A stretch of DNA of 64,000 bases from a virus (IMGVR_UViG_3300033143_003083:1-64000); one strand, 5' to 3'; counted from the first letter of the stretch, positions 1 through 8,912 are shown. The notes: generated by a model from the letters alone, not told the origin. Numbers and translations are program-made.

Positions 1-1702
1 CTTTTGCAGATGCTGTACCACTCGGCAACGTTATCCCATATATGTTTGAAATGTCTGGTTTGTAATCAACATGGTGGATAAGGATATCAACTGATGCACC
101 CCCACCATGAGAATACGTTACCTGATATTTTCCATTACCATCAGATGTGGATGCATTCTCTACTGTATACAACACAGTAGACGTGTCAGCAGTGACATAA
201 GTGACTTCTGTATTAAGTTCTAGTCCTGTTACGGTATGAGGAAAAGATGCGACAACATTCACGGTTGCCCCTGCACTACGAATAGAAGGAGTTGTGCCAC
301 CAGTAACAACATTAATAGTTAATGTTCCTGTGCCAACGTTTACATAAATTGATTCATTCCCTGTACTTGTGGGGGTAACAGGAGAACCAACAGTCCCTGC
401 ATCATAACTCGAAGTATTATTACCCCAATCCATTGAACCACCACCAATAGAAGTTAATTCTACTGCATGGTTAGACCCATCGGATGTAAATGAACAACCC
501 GACACATCTGTTAATGATGCAGCGATACATGAAGCAGTCGCAGAACTGTTTATTATTAATGAATCGGTTAGCTTACCTGAAGCGTTTAAATCAATTAAAC
601 CTGATGTAACAAACCCTACGTTCTTAACTTCAGAACTGTTTGCTATAGATACACCGGAGCAACCAGAAAAATTATTACCGTTAAAGTCATGAACACCATC
701 TAAACTTAATACACCTGTTAGATTTTCAAATGAACACCCATATAGATCGGCAGATTCAACAGCACCGTCATCACGGTCAAATCCAATATCATAAGTGGGA
801 TTACCAACAATAGAAATACCATTACGTCCACGTATCGTTCCTACTGGTTGACCTAATACAACATCGGTAGCACCTGTACCATTACCAACAACATTCACCG
901 ACATAAAAGTTAATGGACATGATGCTTGTAAAGTTGTTTCGTAGTATTGCGGTTCAGCAGCAAAAAGTTTTGCGTCTTCATCTGTGATATTTGCAGCGTT
1001 AGTGCCTACATCATCACCTAATGTTATTTTTCCTAATAGTTCTGCTGCTGTACCAGAATCATTTAATGGAGTAACAATTCCATGACGATTAGATATTTCG
1101 TCTGCAATTAATTCTTCAGTTAACCCTAATGTGGATGTGCCTGTAACAATTAAACCCTTACCATGAGCGCATTGATCAACAACGAAGTTATCATATTTAG
1201 CTGCGGCAACATTGTTATGAGCAAATGCCCCAAAATAACGAACTGATGTAGGATCAAAAGTGTCGTTATCTATGCTGGGAGTTTTGTTTGGATCAAGAGC
1301 TAATCGAATCCAACCACCTGTGTAAGTGTCCCTGCCATGAAAATACCACAAGGCATAGTTAGATGCTGACGGTGTATTGGTACTCATAAAGACACCCAGA
1401 CCACCATCAGCTTGTAATGCTAATAAAGGTGAGGGTAAGAAGTTTACCCAGATATAAAACATGTCACCATCGGCGTTACCACCACCAGTGAAATCTAATT
1501 CATTACCTGCACCAATGTCGGTGTACATATATACGCGCTTGTTATCAGAACGACATGTTACGTTATTAGTACCTTCATATGCAGCATCAGCAGCAATTGC
1601 TGTAGGTGCTTGACCACCAGAAGTTATCTTAATAGCTGTCCAATTACCTGCTGTATCCGCAGTATCAATTACTGTTCCATCAAATGCTACACTGACTGTC
1701 AT
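1..1702 (-). CDS. Virion protein, tail-fibre/spike-like, 3' end outside window
   Basis: Open reading frame entering from the window edge; it begins with ATG at 1702, preceded by an AGGAA Shine-Dalgarno, and has no stop inside the window. About 567 residues are visible. The protein is rich in G, T, S, N and D, with short beta-strand-like repeats typical of phage fibre, spike or adsorption proteins. The middle part (about residues 230-420) has beta-helix-like alternation of hydrophobic and small residues. No enzyme motif was seen. A TAAATA late box lies just upstream at 1737-1744, which fits a virion role. The exact structure it belongs to is not established. Confidence 0.6.
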   Translation of the reverse strand, partial: MTVSVAFDGTVIDTADTAGNWTAIKITSGGQAPTAIAADAAYEGTNNVTCRSDNKRVYMYTDIGAGNELDFTGGGNADGDMFYIWVNFLPSPLLALQADGGLGVFMSTNTPSASNYALWYFHGRDTYTGGWIRLALDPNKTPSIDNDTFDPTSVRYFGAFAHNNVAAAKYDNFVVDQCAHGKGLIVTGTSTLGLTEELIADEISNRHGIVTPLNDSGTAAELLGKITLGDDVGTNAANITDEDAKLFAAEPQYYETTLQASCPLTFMSVNVVGNGTGATDVVLGQPVGTIRGRNGISIVGNPTYDIGFDRDDGAVESADLYGCSFENLTGVLSLDGVHDFNGNNFSGCSGVSIANSSEVKNVGFVTSGLIDLNASGKLTDSLIINSSATASCIAASLTDVSGCSFTSDGSNHAVELTSIGGGSMDWGNNTSSYDAGTVGSPVTPTSTGNESIYVNVGTGTLTINVVTGGTTPSIRSAGATVNVVASFPHTVTGLELNTEVTYVTADTSTVLYTVENASTSDGNGKYQVTYSHGGGASVDILIHHVDYKPDISNIYGITLPSGTASAK

Positions 1703-1735
1703 TTATATTCCTGATAATGTATTATTGCCATAACA

Positions 1736-2218
1736 CTATTTATGGGTATAACGATTGCTGAAATACTTAAGCATTTCACAAGGTGAAGGTGGATGTTCGT
1801 CTTTATGCCAAGGGGATGTCCACTTAGAATCTATCATGTCGTTGTTTACTTGCTCTGAGCATATCAGTCCATGAGGGTTAAAAAGTTTCATGGTGGGGAA
1901 TATTCGTTTCAGTGGTTTGATCAGATACAAAACATAATCTAAGAAACCATAATGTACGTTATAATTGTCTATTTGGTCTATGAGGAAGTATTCAATTATA
2001 TCAACTGGTGCATCAAAAATTACATGTTGATCATGTTTGTAATGAATAGGTTCATATTTTTTAACACGTCTGCCTGTGAATGGACTCACATCATAAAATT
2101 TATCATCTATGAGAATCCCCACATGATAACAATAACAACCTGTGAAAAGTCTGGTTAGTTTCCCGTTGAATATCCGTCTGTTGATGACGAATACAATTTT
2201 TGCATTAGTTTTAATCAT
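1736..2218 (-). CDS. Permuted papain-like small protein (candidate peptidase/amidase)
   Basis: 160 residues. An early histidine in CYHVGILIDD (about residues 30-39) is followed by a distant cysteine in LICSEQV (about 118-124). This His-first, Cys-later order with HVGI and CSE motifs is typical of circularly permuted papain-fold enzymes (YiiX/YebB-like, NlpC/P60 superfamily). In phages such proteins can cut peptidoglycan peptides or ester/amide bonds, but the substrate here is unknown. No signal peptide is evident. The start ATG sits exactly 5 nt after a TATAAATA box with no Shine-Dalgarno. Family-level call only. Confidence 0.45.
   Translation of the reverse strand: MIKTNAKIVFVINRRIFNGKLTRLFTGCYCYHVGILIDDKFYDVSPFTGRRVKKYEPIHYKHDQHVIFDAPVDIIEYFLIDQIDNYNVHYGFLDYVLYLIKPLKRIFPTMKLFNPHGLICSEQVNNDMIDSKWTSPWHKDEHPPSPCEMLKYFSNRYTHK
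1737..1744 (-). promoter_or_regulatory. Late-type promoter box CATAAATA
   Basis: The minus strand reads CATAAATA about 35 nt before the ATG at 1702. It matches the T4 late -10 consensus TATAAATA in 7 of 8 positions and overlaps the end of the preceding gene. Confidence 0.45.
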
Positions 2219-2223
2219 GCTGC

Positions 2224-2231
2224 TATTTATA
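2224..2231 (-). promoter_or_regulatory. Late promoter box TATAAATA, 5 nt before ATG
   Basis: Exact TATAAATA on the minus strand, followed by GCAGC and then ATG at 2218. Transcription would begin at or next to the start codon, so the mRNA would be leaderless. It lies across the last codons of the upstream 1157-residue gene. Confidence 0.5.
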
Positions 2232-5200
2232 CAGCATCAAGTTTAGGGAACTCATAACATAATTTGTTGTATGTTATTGTCACAGAGATTGTACTGATGG
2301 TTGAATCCAAGTAAGTACTTTCAGTCTGAGTAATCGCTTGTATATGGCAATCATTCAGTGTGAATTTTTCAGCAACATTGCTATTGTATGTAAATATTTT
2401 TGTGCTGATTGAGAATTTGAAATTATCACTGTCTAATTCGTATGACTGTTTTCTTAATTGTTCAGTCAGTGCATTATTAACTAATGACTTGTCATCATCA
2501 AAGAATATAATAGTCAATGGTTGGTATTCGATACGAGCACCATTAGTCCAACGTTTACCTTTGTTATGGATTGAAAATTCATTGAAGGTTAAGTTCGGAC
2601 GTTCCAGACTCATAACTTCTCTGCCTAAAATATTAGATATGTTTTCTGACATGTCAAAGAAAGACACATAGAATTTTTCTACAGTTTTTGCTAATAGTGG
2701 ACGTGTTATTTCACATGTGCTTTTTTCATTCGTTGGCAGATTGATAACATTACCGACACCATTAGGACGCATGACATCATCTTGTTCAGTAATATTTGCC
2801 CCACCAATTGCATCAGTGAAACCAAATGTGATTGTGGTATCATTATCATCAGTGGTGTCAAGAGTACCAACAACAACACCAACAATAATACCTGCACTCT
2901 CTGATGTATCATCTTCATCAGTTGTATTGAGTGTACCCGCTATAGGTAAATTACCGACACCTGCAAGCGCATCGTCTGTATCAGTTACATTTAAAGTACC
3001 AGCATTAATATCTGCGGAATTACCCACACCTGCTAATGTGTCATCTATATCAGTTTCGTTTAACGTACCGGCTATAGTTAGCTCACCAGCAGATGAAGTT
3101 GTATCGTCTGTGTCTGTTTCAGCTAATGCACCAACAATAGTTTCTGTGCCATTTGCTGCAATGGTGTCATCAACATCAGTTTCATTAAGAGTGCCGAAAA
3201 TTACATCACCAATAGCACCAACACCAGCTAACGTATCATCAACATCAGAAGTATTAAGAGTACCAGTAAAAATTTCAGTACCTGCTGAAGCAGTTGTATC
3301 ATCAACATCAGTAATATCAATTGTGCCGATGGGGAAATTAACTACGTTGCCAGCAGTACTTGATGTGTCATCAACATCAGCAGTGTTTAATGTGCCACCT
3401 ACAGCATCTGAACCATCTGAACCTACAGCAGCAAGCGTATCATTTTCGTCTGTTATATTTAAAGTACCAGCTATAGATAACTCACCATTTGCCGCAATAG
3501 TATCATCGGCATCAGTAGTATTAGACGTTCCAACAAAAGTTTGAGTACCAGCAGAGGAAGTTGTATCGTCTACATCGGTTTCGTTTAAAGTACCAACGAA
3601 AGTTTGTTGACCGGAAGTACTTGATGTATCATCTACATCAATAGTGTTAGATGTACCAACAAAAGTTTGTTCACCTAAACCGGCAATTATGTCATCTGTG
3701 TCCGTTACATTTATAGTACCGATGGTGTTTAGCTCACCACTTGCAGACATTACATCATCAACATCGGTTTCAACTAGTGTACCTTCATAAGTTGATTTGC
3801 CGGTTGCTGCAATGGTATCATCTGTGTCAGAAGTATTAAGAGTACCAGTAAAAATTTCAGTACCTGCTGAAGCAGTTGTATCATCAACATCGGTTTCGTT
3901 TAAAGTACCAATATAAATTTGTGTACCAGCAGAGGAAGTTGTATCGTCTACATCGGTTACATCAATTGTTCCTGTTGCATTTTCAAATGATGTACCATTT
4001 GCTGCAATGGTGTCATTAATATCAGTTTCATTTAACGTACCAACAAAAATTTGTGTACCGGCAGATGAAGTTGTATCATCAACATCAGTAGTATCAATTG
4101 TACCAGTAGTCGCACCTGCTACAACCTCATATACACCTACTGATGGGGTAGTCTCCCAATCAATACCATCTAAATCTGTACTTAACCAGTTAGAATCACC
4201 ACTTATATCTGTGCCGCCACCATTCAGGTTTGATCCTGTTTTGATATGTAAATCTTCTGATCCTGCTGTAACGTTTTCGAAATTAACTGTGCTGAATGCT
4301 ACACTGTCTAATGCTCCACTTGAACCTGTTGTATCACTTGCGGCACAAGTAATATAATTTGTTTGTACGTTTGATCCATAACTTCCGTTAGTTGCACCAT
4401 TATCATGAGCATAACAATTTTTTGCTGTTAAATAGGCAGCAGCAAATGTACCAATTGCTTCGGTTGTTCCAGAGTTAATAACTGTTGCATGACGTAATAC
4501 TGTTCCAGTTGGATCAGATGAATTATAAGTTGAGAAGAAACCATAAACACCATCACAATCTTCAATCAGAACATTACTGTATATACCGACACCACCAGCA
4601 TGTATAATACCTTCTCTGGCAGCACCTAATATGTGGGTGTTTGTGAATCGTACATCTGAACTTGCGCCGCCATCAGGATCAACATAAAGTACTGAGTCAT
4701 TATTAGAAGTATTTCCAGTTGTAGATAAATGTTCACCAATGAAACCATCTTCACGATAGTAGTTAATATTAACCTGATACATTTTGGCAAAGTTTCGTGC
4801 TGCTCTTAATTGGTATCCAATAACATTAGTAACAGACACATAATAGTTTGCACTAGTATTCCATGATGCTGATGTGGTGAAACCTACAGTATCATCACCA
4901 CCTGTGCCATCACATTCTAAATAATGAATTTCTCCTGCGGCAACAAGATCTTTTGCTTCGTTTGTATTCCATTCATCACGACTTGCATATGCTCTATTTG
5001 CGCCTGTAGTTGCATTGGTAGTACCATCACCACCAGCAGTAGAATTTGTATTAACATAACTGAAAACATTAATAACACCACCAATACCAGCAGCAGCTAA
5101 TGTATCATCTACATCGGTAGTATCAATTGTTCCTGTGGCATTAGGTGAACTATGGGTGATTGTTAATTTTGGTGGATTTGTGCCGCCATCATAACTAACA

Positions 5201-5700
5201 TCTGCTCTGTTTATGTTTGCGTCCTGTTCCGTATCAGTCTGTAATGCAATAATAAATATTGTGCCAGCATCCCTTGCCACCTCAACATCACTATTTGCAC
5301 CCGACCCCAATGCAGTTATACTTTTTATTCCGGTTGTTTGAAATGCACTACTCGACACATAATGATCTGCTGCTACATCTAAATTTGCGTATGCGGTTAC
5401 AGCAGTATCACCCGTTAAATCACCTTGACCATCACCACCATATCCACCGATATACATAAGTGAACTGGTAAAAGCTATTAAAGCAGTGACCTCAATCTCA
5501 AAGTCAACTTGAGAAACAGTATCGGTTGCAGGTAAAGTTGAGATAGTAAATTCAGCACCAGTACGATATGTACACGAACCGCCATCATCACCAACCCAAT
5601 GATCCGCACCAGTATATTTATTATGTGAACTGCCGCATTCTTCAATATCTGCTGAAAAATCTGCATTATCTGAAAAACTAGCCAATGGTAAATCCCTCAC
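2227..5700 (-). CDS. Giant virion protein: beta-helix-like region, about 20 GT..TDxDDT repeats, C-terminal tail-tube-like domain
   Basis: 1157 residues. About 1-190: beta-rich domain ending in one repeat unit. About 190-530: region resembling a parallel beta-helix. About 533-985: roughly 20 repeats of about 21 residues with core GTLNxTDxDDTxxAxG. About 990-1157: a domain clearly paralogous to the separate 165-residue gene at 6897-7394 (shared KFYVSF, ENISNILGR, EYQP, DD and SLVN signatures), which I read as the gp19/Hcp-type tail-tube fold. The frame opens with GTG at 5700. A TTG at 5685 is better placed behind GAGGGA (spacing 7) and is a likely alternative start. It overlaps the preceding gene by 23 nt. 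Probably a tail or baseplate component carrying a large decoration; the role is inferred. Confidence 0.65.
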   Translation of the reverse strand: MRDLPLASFSDNADFSADIEECGSSHNKYTGADHWVGDDGGSCTYRTGAEFTISTLPATDTVSQVDFEIEVTALIAFTSSLMYIGGYGGDGQGDLTGDTAVTAYANLDVAADHYVSSSAFQTTGIKSITALGSGANSDVEVARDAGTIFIIALQTDTEQDANINRADVSYDGGTNPPKLTITHSSPNATGTIDTTDVDDTLAAAGIGGVINVFSYVNTNSTAGGDGTTNATTGANRAYASRDEWNTNEAKDLVAAGEIHYLECDGTGGDDTVGFTTSASWNTSANYYVSVTNVIGYQLRAARNFAKMYQVNINYYREDGFIGEHLSTTGNTSNNDSVLYVDPDGGASSDVRFTNTHILGAAREGIIHAGGVGIYSNVLIEDCDGVYGFFSTYNSSDPTGTVLRHATVINSGTTEAIGTFAAAYLTAKNCYAHDNGATNGSYGSNVQTNYITCAASDTTGSSGALDSVAFSTVNFENVTAGSEDLHIKTGSNLNGGGTDISGDSNWLSTDLDGIDWETTPSVGVYEVVAGATTGTIDTTDVDDTTSSAGTQIFVGTLNETDINDTIAANGTSFENATGTIDVTDVDDTTSSAGTQIYIGTLNETDVDDTTASAGTEIFTGTLNTSDTDDTIAATGKSTYEGTLVETDVDDVMSASGELNTIGTINVTDTDDIIAGLGEQTFVGTSNTIDVDDTSSTSGQQTFVGTLNETDVDDTTSSAGTQTFVGTSNTTDADDTIAANGELSIAGTLNITDENDTLAAVGSDGSDAVGGTLNTADVDDTSSTAGNVVNFPIGTIDITDVDDTTASAGTEIFTGTLNTSDVDDTLAGVGAIGDVIFGTLNETDVDDTIAANGTETIVGALAETDTDDTTSSAGELTIAGTLNETDIDDTLAGVGNSADINAGTLNVTDTDDALAGVGNLPIAGTLNTTDEDDTSESAGIIVGVVVGTLDTTDDNDTTITFGFTDAIGGANITEQDDVMRPNGVGNVINLPTNEKSTCEITRPLLAKTVEKFYVSFFDMSENISNILGREVMSLERPNLTFNEFSIHNKGKRWTNGARIEYQPLTIIFFDDDKSLVNNALTEQLRKQSYELDSDNFKFSISTKIFTYNSNVAEKFTLNDCHIQAITQTESTYLDSTISTISVTITYNKLCYEFPKLDAV
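3245..3309 (-). repeat. 65-bp exact repeat, copy 1
   Basis: Identical over 65 bases to 3827-3891, about 580 bp away, while neighbouring units are diverged. This indicates a recent duplication or gene conversion within the repeat array. Confidence 0.8.
3827..3891 (-). repeat. 65-bp exact repeat, copy 2
   Basis: Second copy of the 65-base identical segment (see 3245-3309), covering about one repeat unit. Confidence 0.8.
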
Positions 5701-6379
5701 CAGCTAATAATGTGAAATCTGAAGAATATAAAAATAGAGTGTTGCCGATTAAACTTGTATCGACTTCGTTTATCTGCCCACGCATATTTGGCACGTTGAA
5801 GGATAAAATTTGTCCGGTATCTAGTAACCAATCCGCACCATATACAGCACCTTGCTTATCATACTTTAATTGACTTGAAACTATATTTCCAATAACAGGA
5901 GTTATCTGTAAAAATAAATTGTATGTATCAGAGAGTGGTGCGGTAAATTGAAATTGGAAATCGCCATTATTTAAAATAGTCTTAAATACAGAAGGGTAAG
6001 TTGTCGCACCTTCTTTATGAGAATACGACCATTCGATATTGATGGTGTCAGCATCAGGATTAGTTATAACACTACCTTCACTGACAAGTGAATAATTATT
6101 GGTTGTTTCCATCATAACATCCATGTTAAAACGGGTATCTAAACCATTACCTATTAAGTATCGTGCCTGAGTTCTCTTACTCTCAATCCAATGACCACTT
6201 GGTAAATCAATACGGGTATCTTCACCAGCTAAATCATTACGTTTGTGTGTGACAAAACTCCCACCATCATTCAGCCACTTATTTCTGACAAAAAATGTTG
6301 AACGTTTTAAAGTTGGGTTAACAGAGTCAACTTCTTGCTCTGAATTTTCTGATACTCGTTGTTTGGGCAACCAAGCCAT
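5678..6379 (-). CDS. Probable virion protein, unknown
   Basis: 233 residues starting MAWLPKQRV behind a GGGGAG ribosome site. No recognised family. The C-terminal two-thirds is beta-rich and hydrophobic/polar alternating, as in decoration or fibre-attachment domains. It lies inside the minus-strand virion block, and its last codons overlap the start of the giant repeat protein by 23 nt, which suggests translational coupling. Structural role inferred from position only. Confidence 0.5.
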   Translation of the reverse strand: MAWLPKQRVSENSEQEVDSVNPTLKRSTFFVRNKWLNDGGSFVTHKRNDLAGEDTRIDLPSGHWIESKRTQARYLIGNGLDTRFNMDVMMETTNNYSLVSEGSVITNPDADTINIEWSYSHKEGATTYPSVFKTILNNGDFQFQFTAPLSDTYNLFLQITPVIGNIVSSQLKYDKQGAVYGADWLLDTGQILSFNVPNMRGQINEVDTSLIGNTLFLYSSDFTLLAGEGFTIG

Positions 6380-6434
6380 TTTAACTCCCCATATTCATAA
6401 ATTATAGGGTTATGTTTATACCCTAGTTATTTTA

Positions 6435-6851
6435 TTAAGCATTCCCAACAGAAATATCAAACTGTGTGATTGAAATTGTTGCGCCTGAAACGATAGACAC
6501 TGTATTCAAGTTAAGGTCAGAACCAGAAGTACCTACGTCACCATCCATAAGGTGAGTTCCTGCTGATTGAGTCAGTACTCTGAACCATGTTGCAGTTCCA
6601 GTTGCGTCTGCTGAAGTATCATCAGTAATTGTATTACCAACGATAGTCCCAGTTGCTGCTGCTGCAAATGATGTTGCAGACATAGTTAATGTTGCAAGTA
6701 AAACTTGAGTTGTTACTGCACCACCCGTAGCAGGTCTGCCTGTACCAGTACTGTCGTAAATTTCGATTATTGCTGCTGTGCCGCCATCAACTTCAGTAGT
6801 GATTGCGTCTGCTTTAGCGTTTCGTATTGCTGTGCTGTATCCTAATGCCAT
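6435..6851 (-). CDS. Small virion/decoration-type protein
   Basis: 138 residues beginning MALGYSTAIRNAKADAITTE. The pattern of an N-terminal helix (MALxxSTxxRNAxxDA), a strand EIYDSTGTGRP, then LLATLTM and AAATGT is familiar from a widespread family of small phage structural proteins encoded near head and tail genes. The exact role in particles is uncertain. It has its own late box at 6885-6892 and a good AGGAG ribosome site, so strong late expression is likely. A weak inverted repeat lies between it and the next gene. Confidence 0.55.
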   Translation of the reverse strand: MALGYSTAIRNAKADAITTEVDGGTAAIIEIYDSTGTGRPATGGAVTTQVLLATLTMSATSFAAAATGTIVGNTITDDTSADATGTATWFRVLTQSAGTHLMDGDVGTSGSDLNLNTVSIVSGATISITQFDISVGNA

Positions 6852-6884
6852 TTTTTATCTCCTAATAAGACTTTGTTATACATC

Positions 6885-6892
6885 TATTTATA
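6885..6892 (-). promoter_or_regulatory. Late promoter box TATAAATA
   Basis: Exact T4-type late -10 box on the minus strand, 33 nt before the ATG at 6851. Between them lies a normal leader with AGGAG. It sits at the end of the tail-tube-like gene. Confidence 0.6.
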
Positions 6893-6896
6893 GATA

Positions 6897-7394
6897 TTAA
6901 AGATTAGGGAAAGCATAATCGACTTCGTTAAAGGCAATGGATACTGTTGTGATGTTGTTTGTGCTGTCTGCATAAATTTGTTCTGAGTGATTAATCGTCT
7001 GAATTCTGCAATATCTGATTGTTATTATTTCGGTCAGTACTGAGTCAGCAGAAAATACTTTGATGGTCATTTCAAATAGTGAATCATTGAATGCCTGTGG
7101 TGATACCTTAGTCTGTCTTTTTATCTGTTCATACAATGCATAATTCACTAATGAATTGGTATCATCAAGAAACGTCAGATCAATAGGTTGGTATTCGATA
7201 ACACTCGAACCTGTGACCTTCACCCCCTTATTATAGATTGAGTATTCATTGAATGAATATATTGGTCTGCTTGCAGCCTGTACATCCCTACCCAGAATAT
7301 TAGATATGTTTTCCGGTAACTTATAAAAACTCACATAGAATTTTTCGGAAGACTTAGGATGTAACGCCCGATTGATTCGTGATTTGGTAGTCAT
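6897..7394 (-). CDS. Tail-tube-like protein (gp19/Hcp-type fold)
   Basis: 165 residues. The pattern KFYVSFYKLPENI, a basic/Pro segment around residue 45, EYQPIDLTFLDD, a helix SLVNYALYEQIKRQ, and paired C-terminal strands ending TTVSIAFNEVDYAF matches the strand-helix-strand order of T4 gp19-type tube subunits (length about 160). It is strongly similar to the C-terminal domain of the 1157-residue gene downstream. It begins exactly at the end of the gp15-like gene, consistent with a tail-assembly operon. It could be the main tube protein or a specialised tube/baseplate-junction paralogue; another gp19 may lie outside the window. Confidence 0.55.
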   Translation of the reverse strand: MTTKSRINRALHPKSSEKFYVSFYKLPENISNILGRDVQAASRPIYSFNEYSIYNKGVKVTGSSVIEYQPIDLTFLDDTNSLVNYALYEQIKRQTKVSPQAFNDSLFEMTIKVFSADSVLTEIITIRYCRIQTINHSEQIYADSTNNITTVSIAFNEVDYAFPNL

Positions 7395-8104
7395 TAGGTA
7401 TTCTGATCAACAACAAACGTGTCAAGATCGATACCAGCATTATCAAAGGTATTATCCTTTATGGTTGTGATGATTTGCTCAATGACACCTGCACTTTCTT
7501 TCATTGGGTAATCTAACCATACATCCATCAGGAACGATAACGTCCACATGACCATACGTTCATCTACTGCTGCCGGTATATTTGTTTCTTGTGTTACTGC
7601 AACCAGTTCTATCTCAGTCAGATACGACCAATCAATGATGTTATCTGATTTCTGAATTGTTAATTTTGGATTGAACATCATCATGATCTGTTCAAGTAAC
7701 TGAAACATCTGTGTTGTGTTAGATGCATATATAGACAGATCCATAGAAAATCTATAGGGGACACCTATGACTTTTTGGTTGACCACCCGTTCACCATCAG
7801 AACCTCTTACTCTGGTAACATTTTCTTCATGGTAATTGGTACGTCTGTTTTCTGGATTTAACTCAATGGCAGTAAGAACAGTAGACATAAGAGGGAGTGA
7901 CGTGTTATATGACACACCTTCTTTGTGTAATACATTCGCAACTATCCTATCAGGTGAACCATAATATACTGGTGCAGTCTTCTGATCATTGTTGTTGTCA
8001 CCGTCACGATCAACACCATACTCAACTGAGAATCCTGAGAAGACTCTCATGAATTGTGTGATGTAATCTTTAAATGCGCCCTGATAATAAAAGTTATATG
8101 CCAT
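7394..8104 (-). CDS. gp15: gp15-like tail sheath stabiliser/completion protein
   Basis: 236 residues, close to the T4 gp15 length of 272. It keeps the gp15 pattern: N-terminal aromatic YNFYYQGAFKDYITQFMRVF, the VPxxY-type strand (APVYYGSPDRI), a LPLM segment, a middle YRFSMDLSIYA strand, then MFQLLEQIMMMFNPKL, and a C-terminal WTLSFLMDVWLDYP. In T4, gp15 caps the top of the contracted or extended sheath and joins the tail to the neck proteins gp13 and gp14. The adjacency to a gp14-like gene is the T4 gene order. Confidence 0.75.
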   Translation of the reverse strand: MAYNFYYQGAFKDYITQFMRVFSGFSVEYGVDRDGDNNNDQKTAPVYYGSPDRIVANVLHKEGVSYNTSLPLMSTVLTAIELNPENRRTNYHEENVTRVRGSDGERVVNQKVIGVPYRFSMDLSIYASNTTQMFQLLEQIMMMFNPKLTIQKSDNIIDWSYLTEIELVAVTQETNIPAAVDERMVMWTLSFLMDVWLDYPMKESAGVIEQIITTIKDNTFDNAGIDLDTFVVDQNT

Positions 8105-8121
8105 AGTGATTATTTACTTCT

Positions 8122-8892
8122 TTAAAATATTGTTGCGTTTGGATCATCAAGAAAATCTTCGTTTGGTCGTGGACTGTAATCTTCCCTGACTGTTTCATCT
8201 GTGTAATCAGCAACAACAGGTGTTGCATCCCAGAATTCATCTTCGACAAAATCACGTTCAGCAAACAACGAAGGTTCACTTTGTAATCCACTTTCAGTGA
8301 ATGTTGCATCATATGCTTCATCAAGTGATGCTTGTAATTCATCGAGTGCATCAGAATTAGTTGGTAATCCTTCTATTTCTTCCATTTCTTGTGAATCTTT
8401 AACACGTGTTGTGGTAATGGTCACATAGAAATTTTCGAATGAAGGTTTCTCGTCTGTATCAGTAACTTCATAGAACATATTGTTACCATTACGGTCAGAG
8501 AAGAACGGTACTTCGATTACATCACCGACTGTTATGTATCTGCCGAGTCCATCAGCTTCAAAACTGTTTATGTGTACTCTGAAGATTTGTGTGTCACCCA
8601 GTGGACTGATAATTCCAAATGCACTTAAGTCATATGGTTGATCATCTACTTGTTCCACATGTGCATTTATGATAATTCCATTAGGATCATAACGTCTATC
8701 CCTATTTTCCATGAATATGTTATCTTGAATATCCGTGATGGAACTACCTGCACCCAGAGTACTATCCCCAAGATATTTATATATAGTAATTGGATGCCAT
8801 GACAATGACACCTTCTCAAATGATAATGTTTTTTGTAACAGACGATCCTTATCACCGTATACGCCAATCTTAGGTTGTTTAAATACACTCAT
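8122..8892 (-). CDS. gp14: gp14-like neck protein
   Basis: 256 residues when started at the ATG at 8892 (MSVFKQPKIGVYG), the same length as T4 gp14. A longer frame reaches 8967 but runs through the divergent promoter region. A central segment GRYITVGDVIEVPFFSD followed by MFYEVT resembles the gp14 core, and the acidic tail ends with RPNEDFLDDPN, like the SSPFDNDF tail of T4 gp14. Expected role: head-tail connector neck ring. A TAAATA box ends 5 nt before the ATG. An AGGA is present but would be lost from a transcript starting at the usual distance. Confidence 0.6.
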   Translation of the reverse strand: MSVFKQPKIGVYGDKDRLLQKTLSFEKVSLSWHPITIYKYLGDSTLGAGSSITDIQDNIFMENRDRRYDPNGIIINAHVEQVDDQPYDLSAFGIISPLGDTQIFRVHINSFEADGLGRYITVGDVIEVPFFSDRNGNNMFYEVTDTDEKPSFENFYVTITTTRVKDSQEMEEIEGLPTNSDALDELQASLDEAYDATFTESGLQSEPSLFAERDFVEDEFWDATPVVADYTDETVREDYSPRPNEDFLDDPNATIF

Positions 8893-8897
8893 AATCT

Positions 8898-8903
8898 TAT
8901 TTA
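8898..8903 (-). promoter_or_regulatory. Late box TAAATA for the neck/tail operon
   Basis: Minus-strand GATAAATA, with TAAATA ending 5 nt before the ATG at 8892. It is back-to-back with the plus-strand box at 8907-8912; only 3 bp separate them. Confidence 0.45.
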
Positions 8904-8906
8904 TCC

Positions 8907-8912
8907 TAAATA
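8907..8912 (+). promoter_or_regulatory. Late box TAAATA for cargo operon 1
   Basis: Plus-strand CCTAAATACTC, 27 nt before the TTG start at 8940, with CGGAG in the leader. The same TAAATAC form precedes the genes at 17930 and 29852. Confidence 0.45.

Larger units (their letters stand above)
2749..4104 (-). repeat. About 20 tandem repeats of about 63 bp encoding GTxNxTDxDDTxxAxG
   Basis: In-frame tandem repeats inside the giant virion gene. Each unit of about 21 codons carries the acidic core TD-x-(D/N)-D followed by a small hydrophobic stretch and a glycine. Unit spacing varies by a few residues. An extra single unit lies near residue 189, before the beta-helix region. The acidic clusters could bind calcium, but no classical RTX nonapeptide is present. 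Confidence 0.85.

Noticed and set aside
2749-4104. Regular repeats that might be a CRISPR array
   Set aside because: Repeats are in-frame, about 63 bp, without constant repeat/variable spacer structure, and encode a continuous protein.
2717-4357. Long plus-strand open frames (275 and 116 codons) opposite the giant virion gene
   Set aside because: They are antisense shadows of the repetitive TDxDDT array. The products are low-complexity V/S/P strings, and no promoter or ribosome site belongs to them.
6380-6434. Intrinsic terminator between two virion genes
   Set aside because: A weak TAGGGT...ACCCTA inverted repeat is present but no T-run follows on the minus strand, so termination was not called.
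8773-8780. TATAAATA-type box inside the neck gene
   Set aside because: It lies within coding sequence with no gene start nearby downstream; likely chance in an A+T-rich genome.
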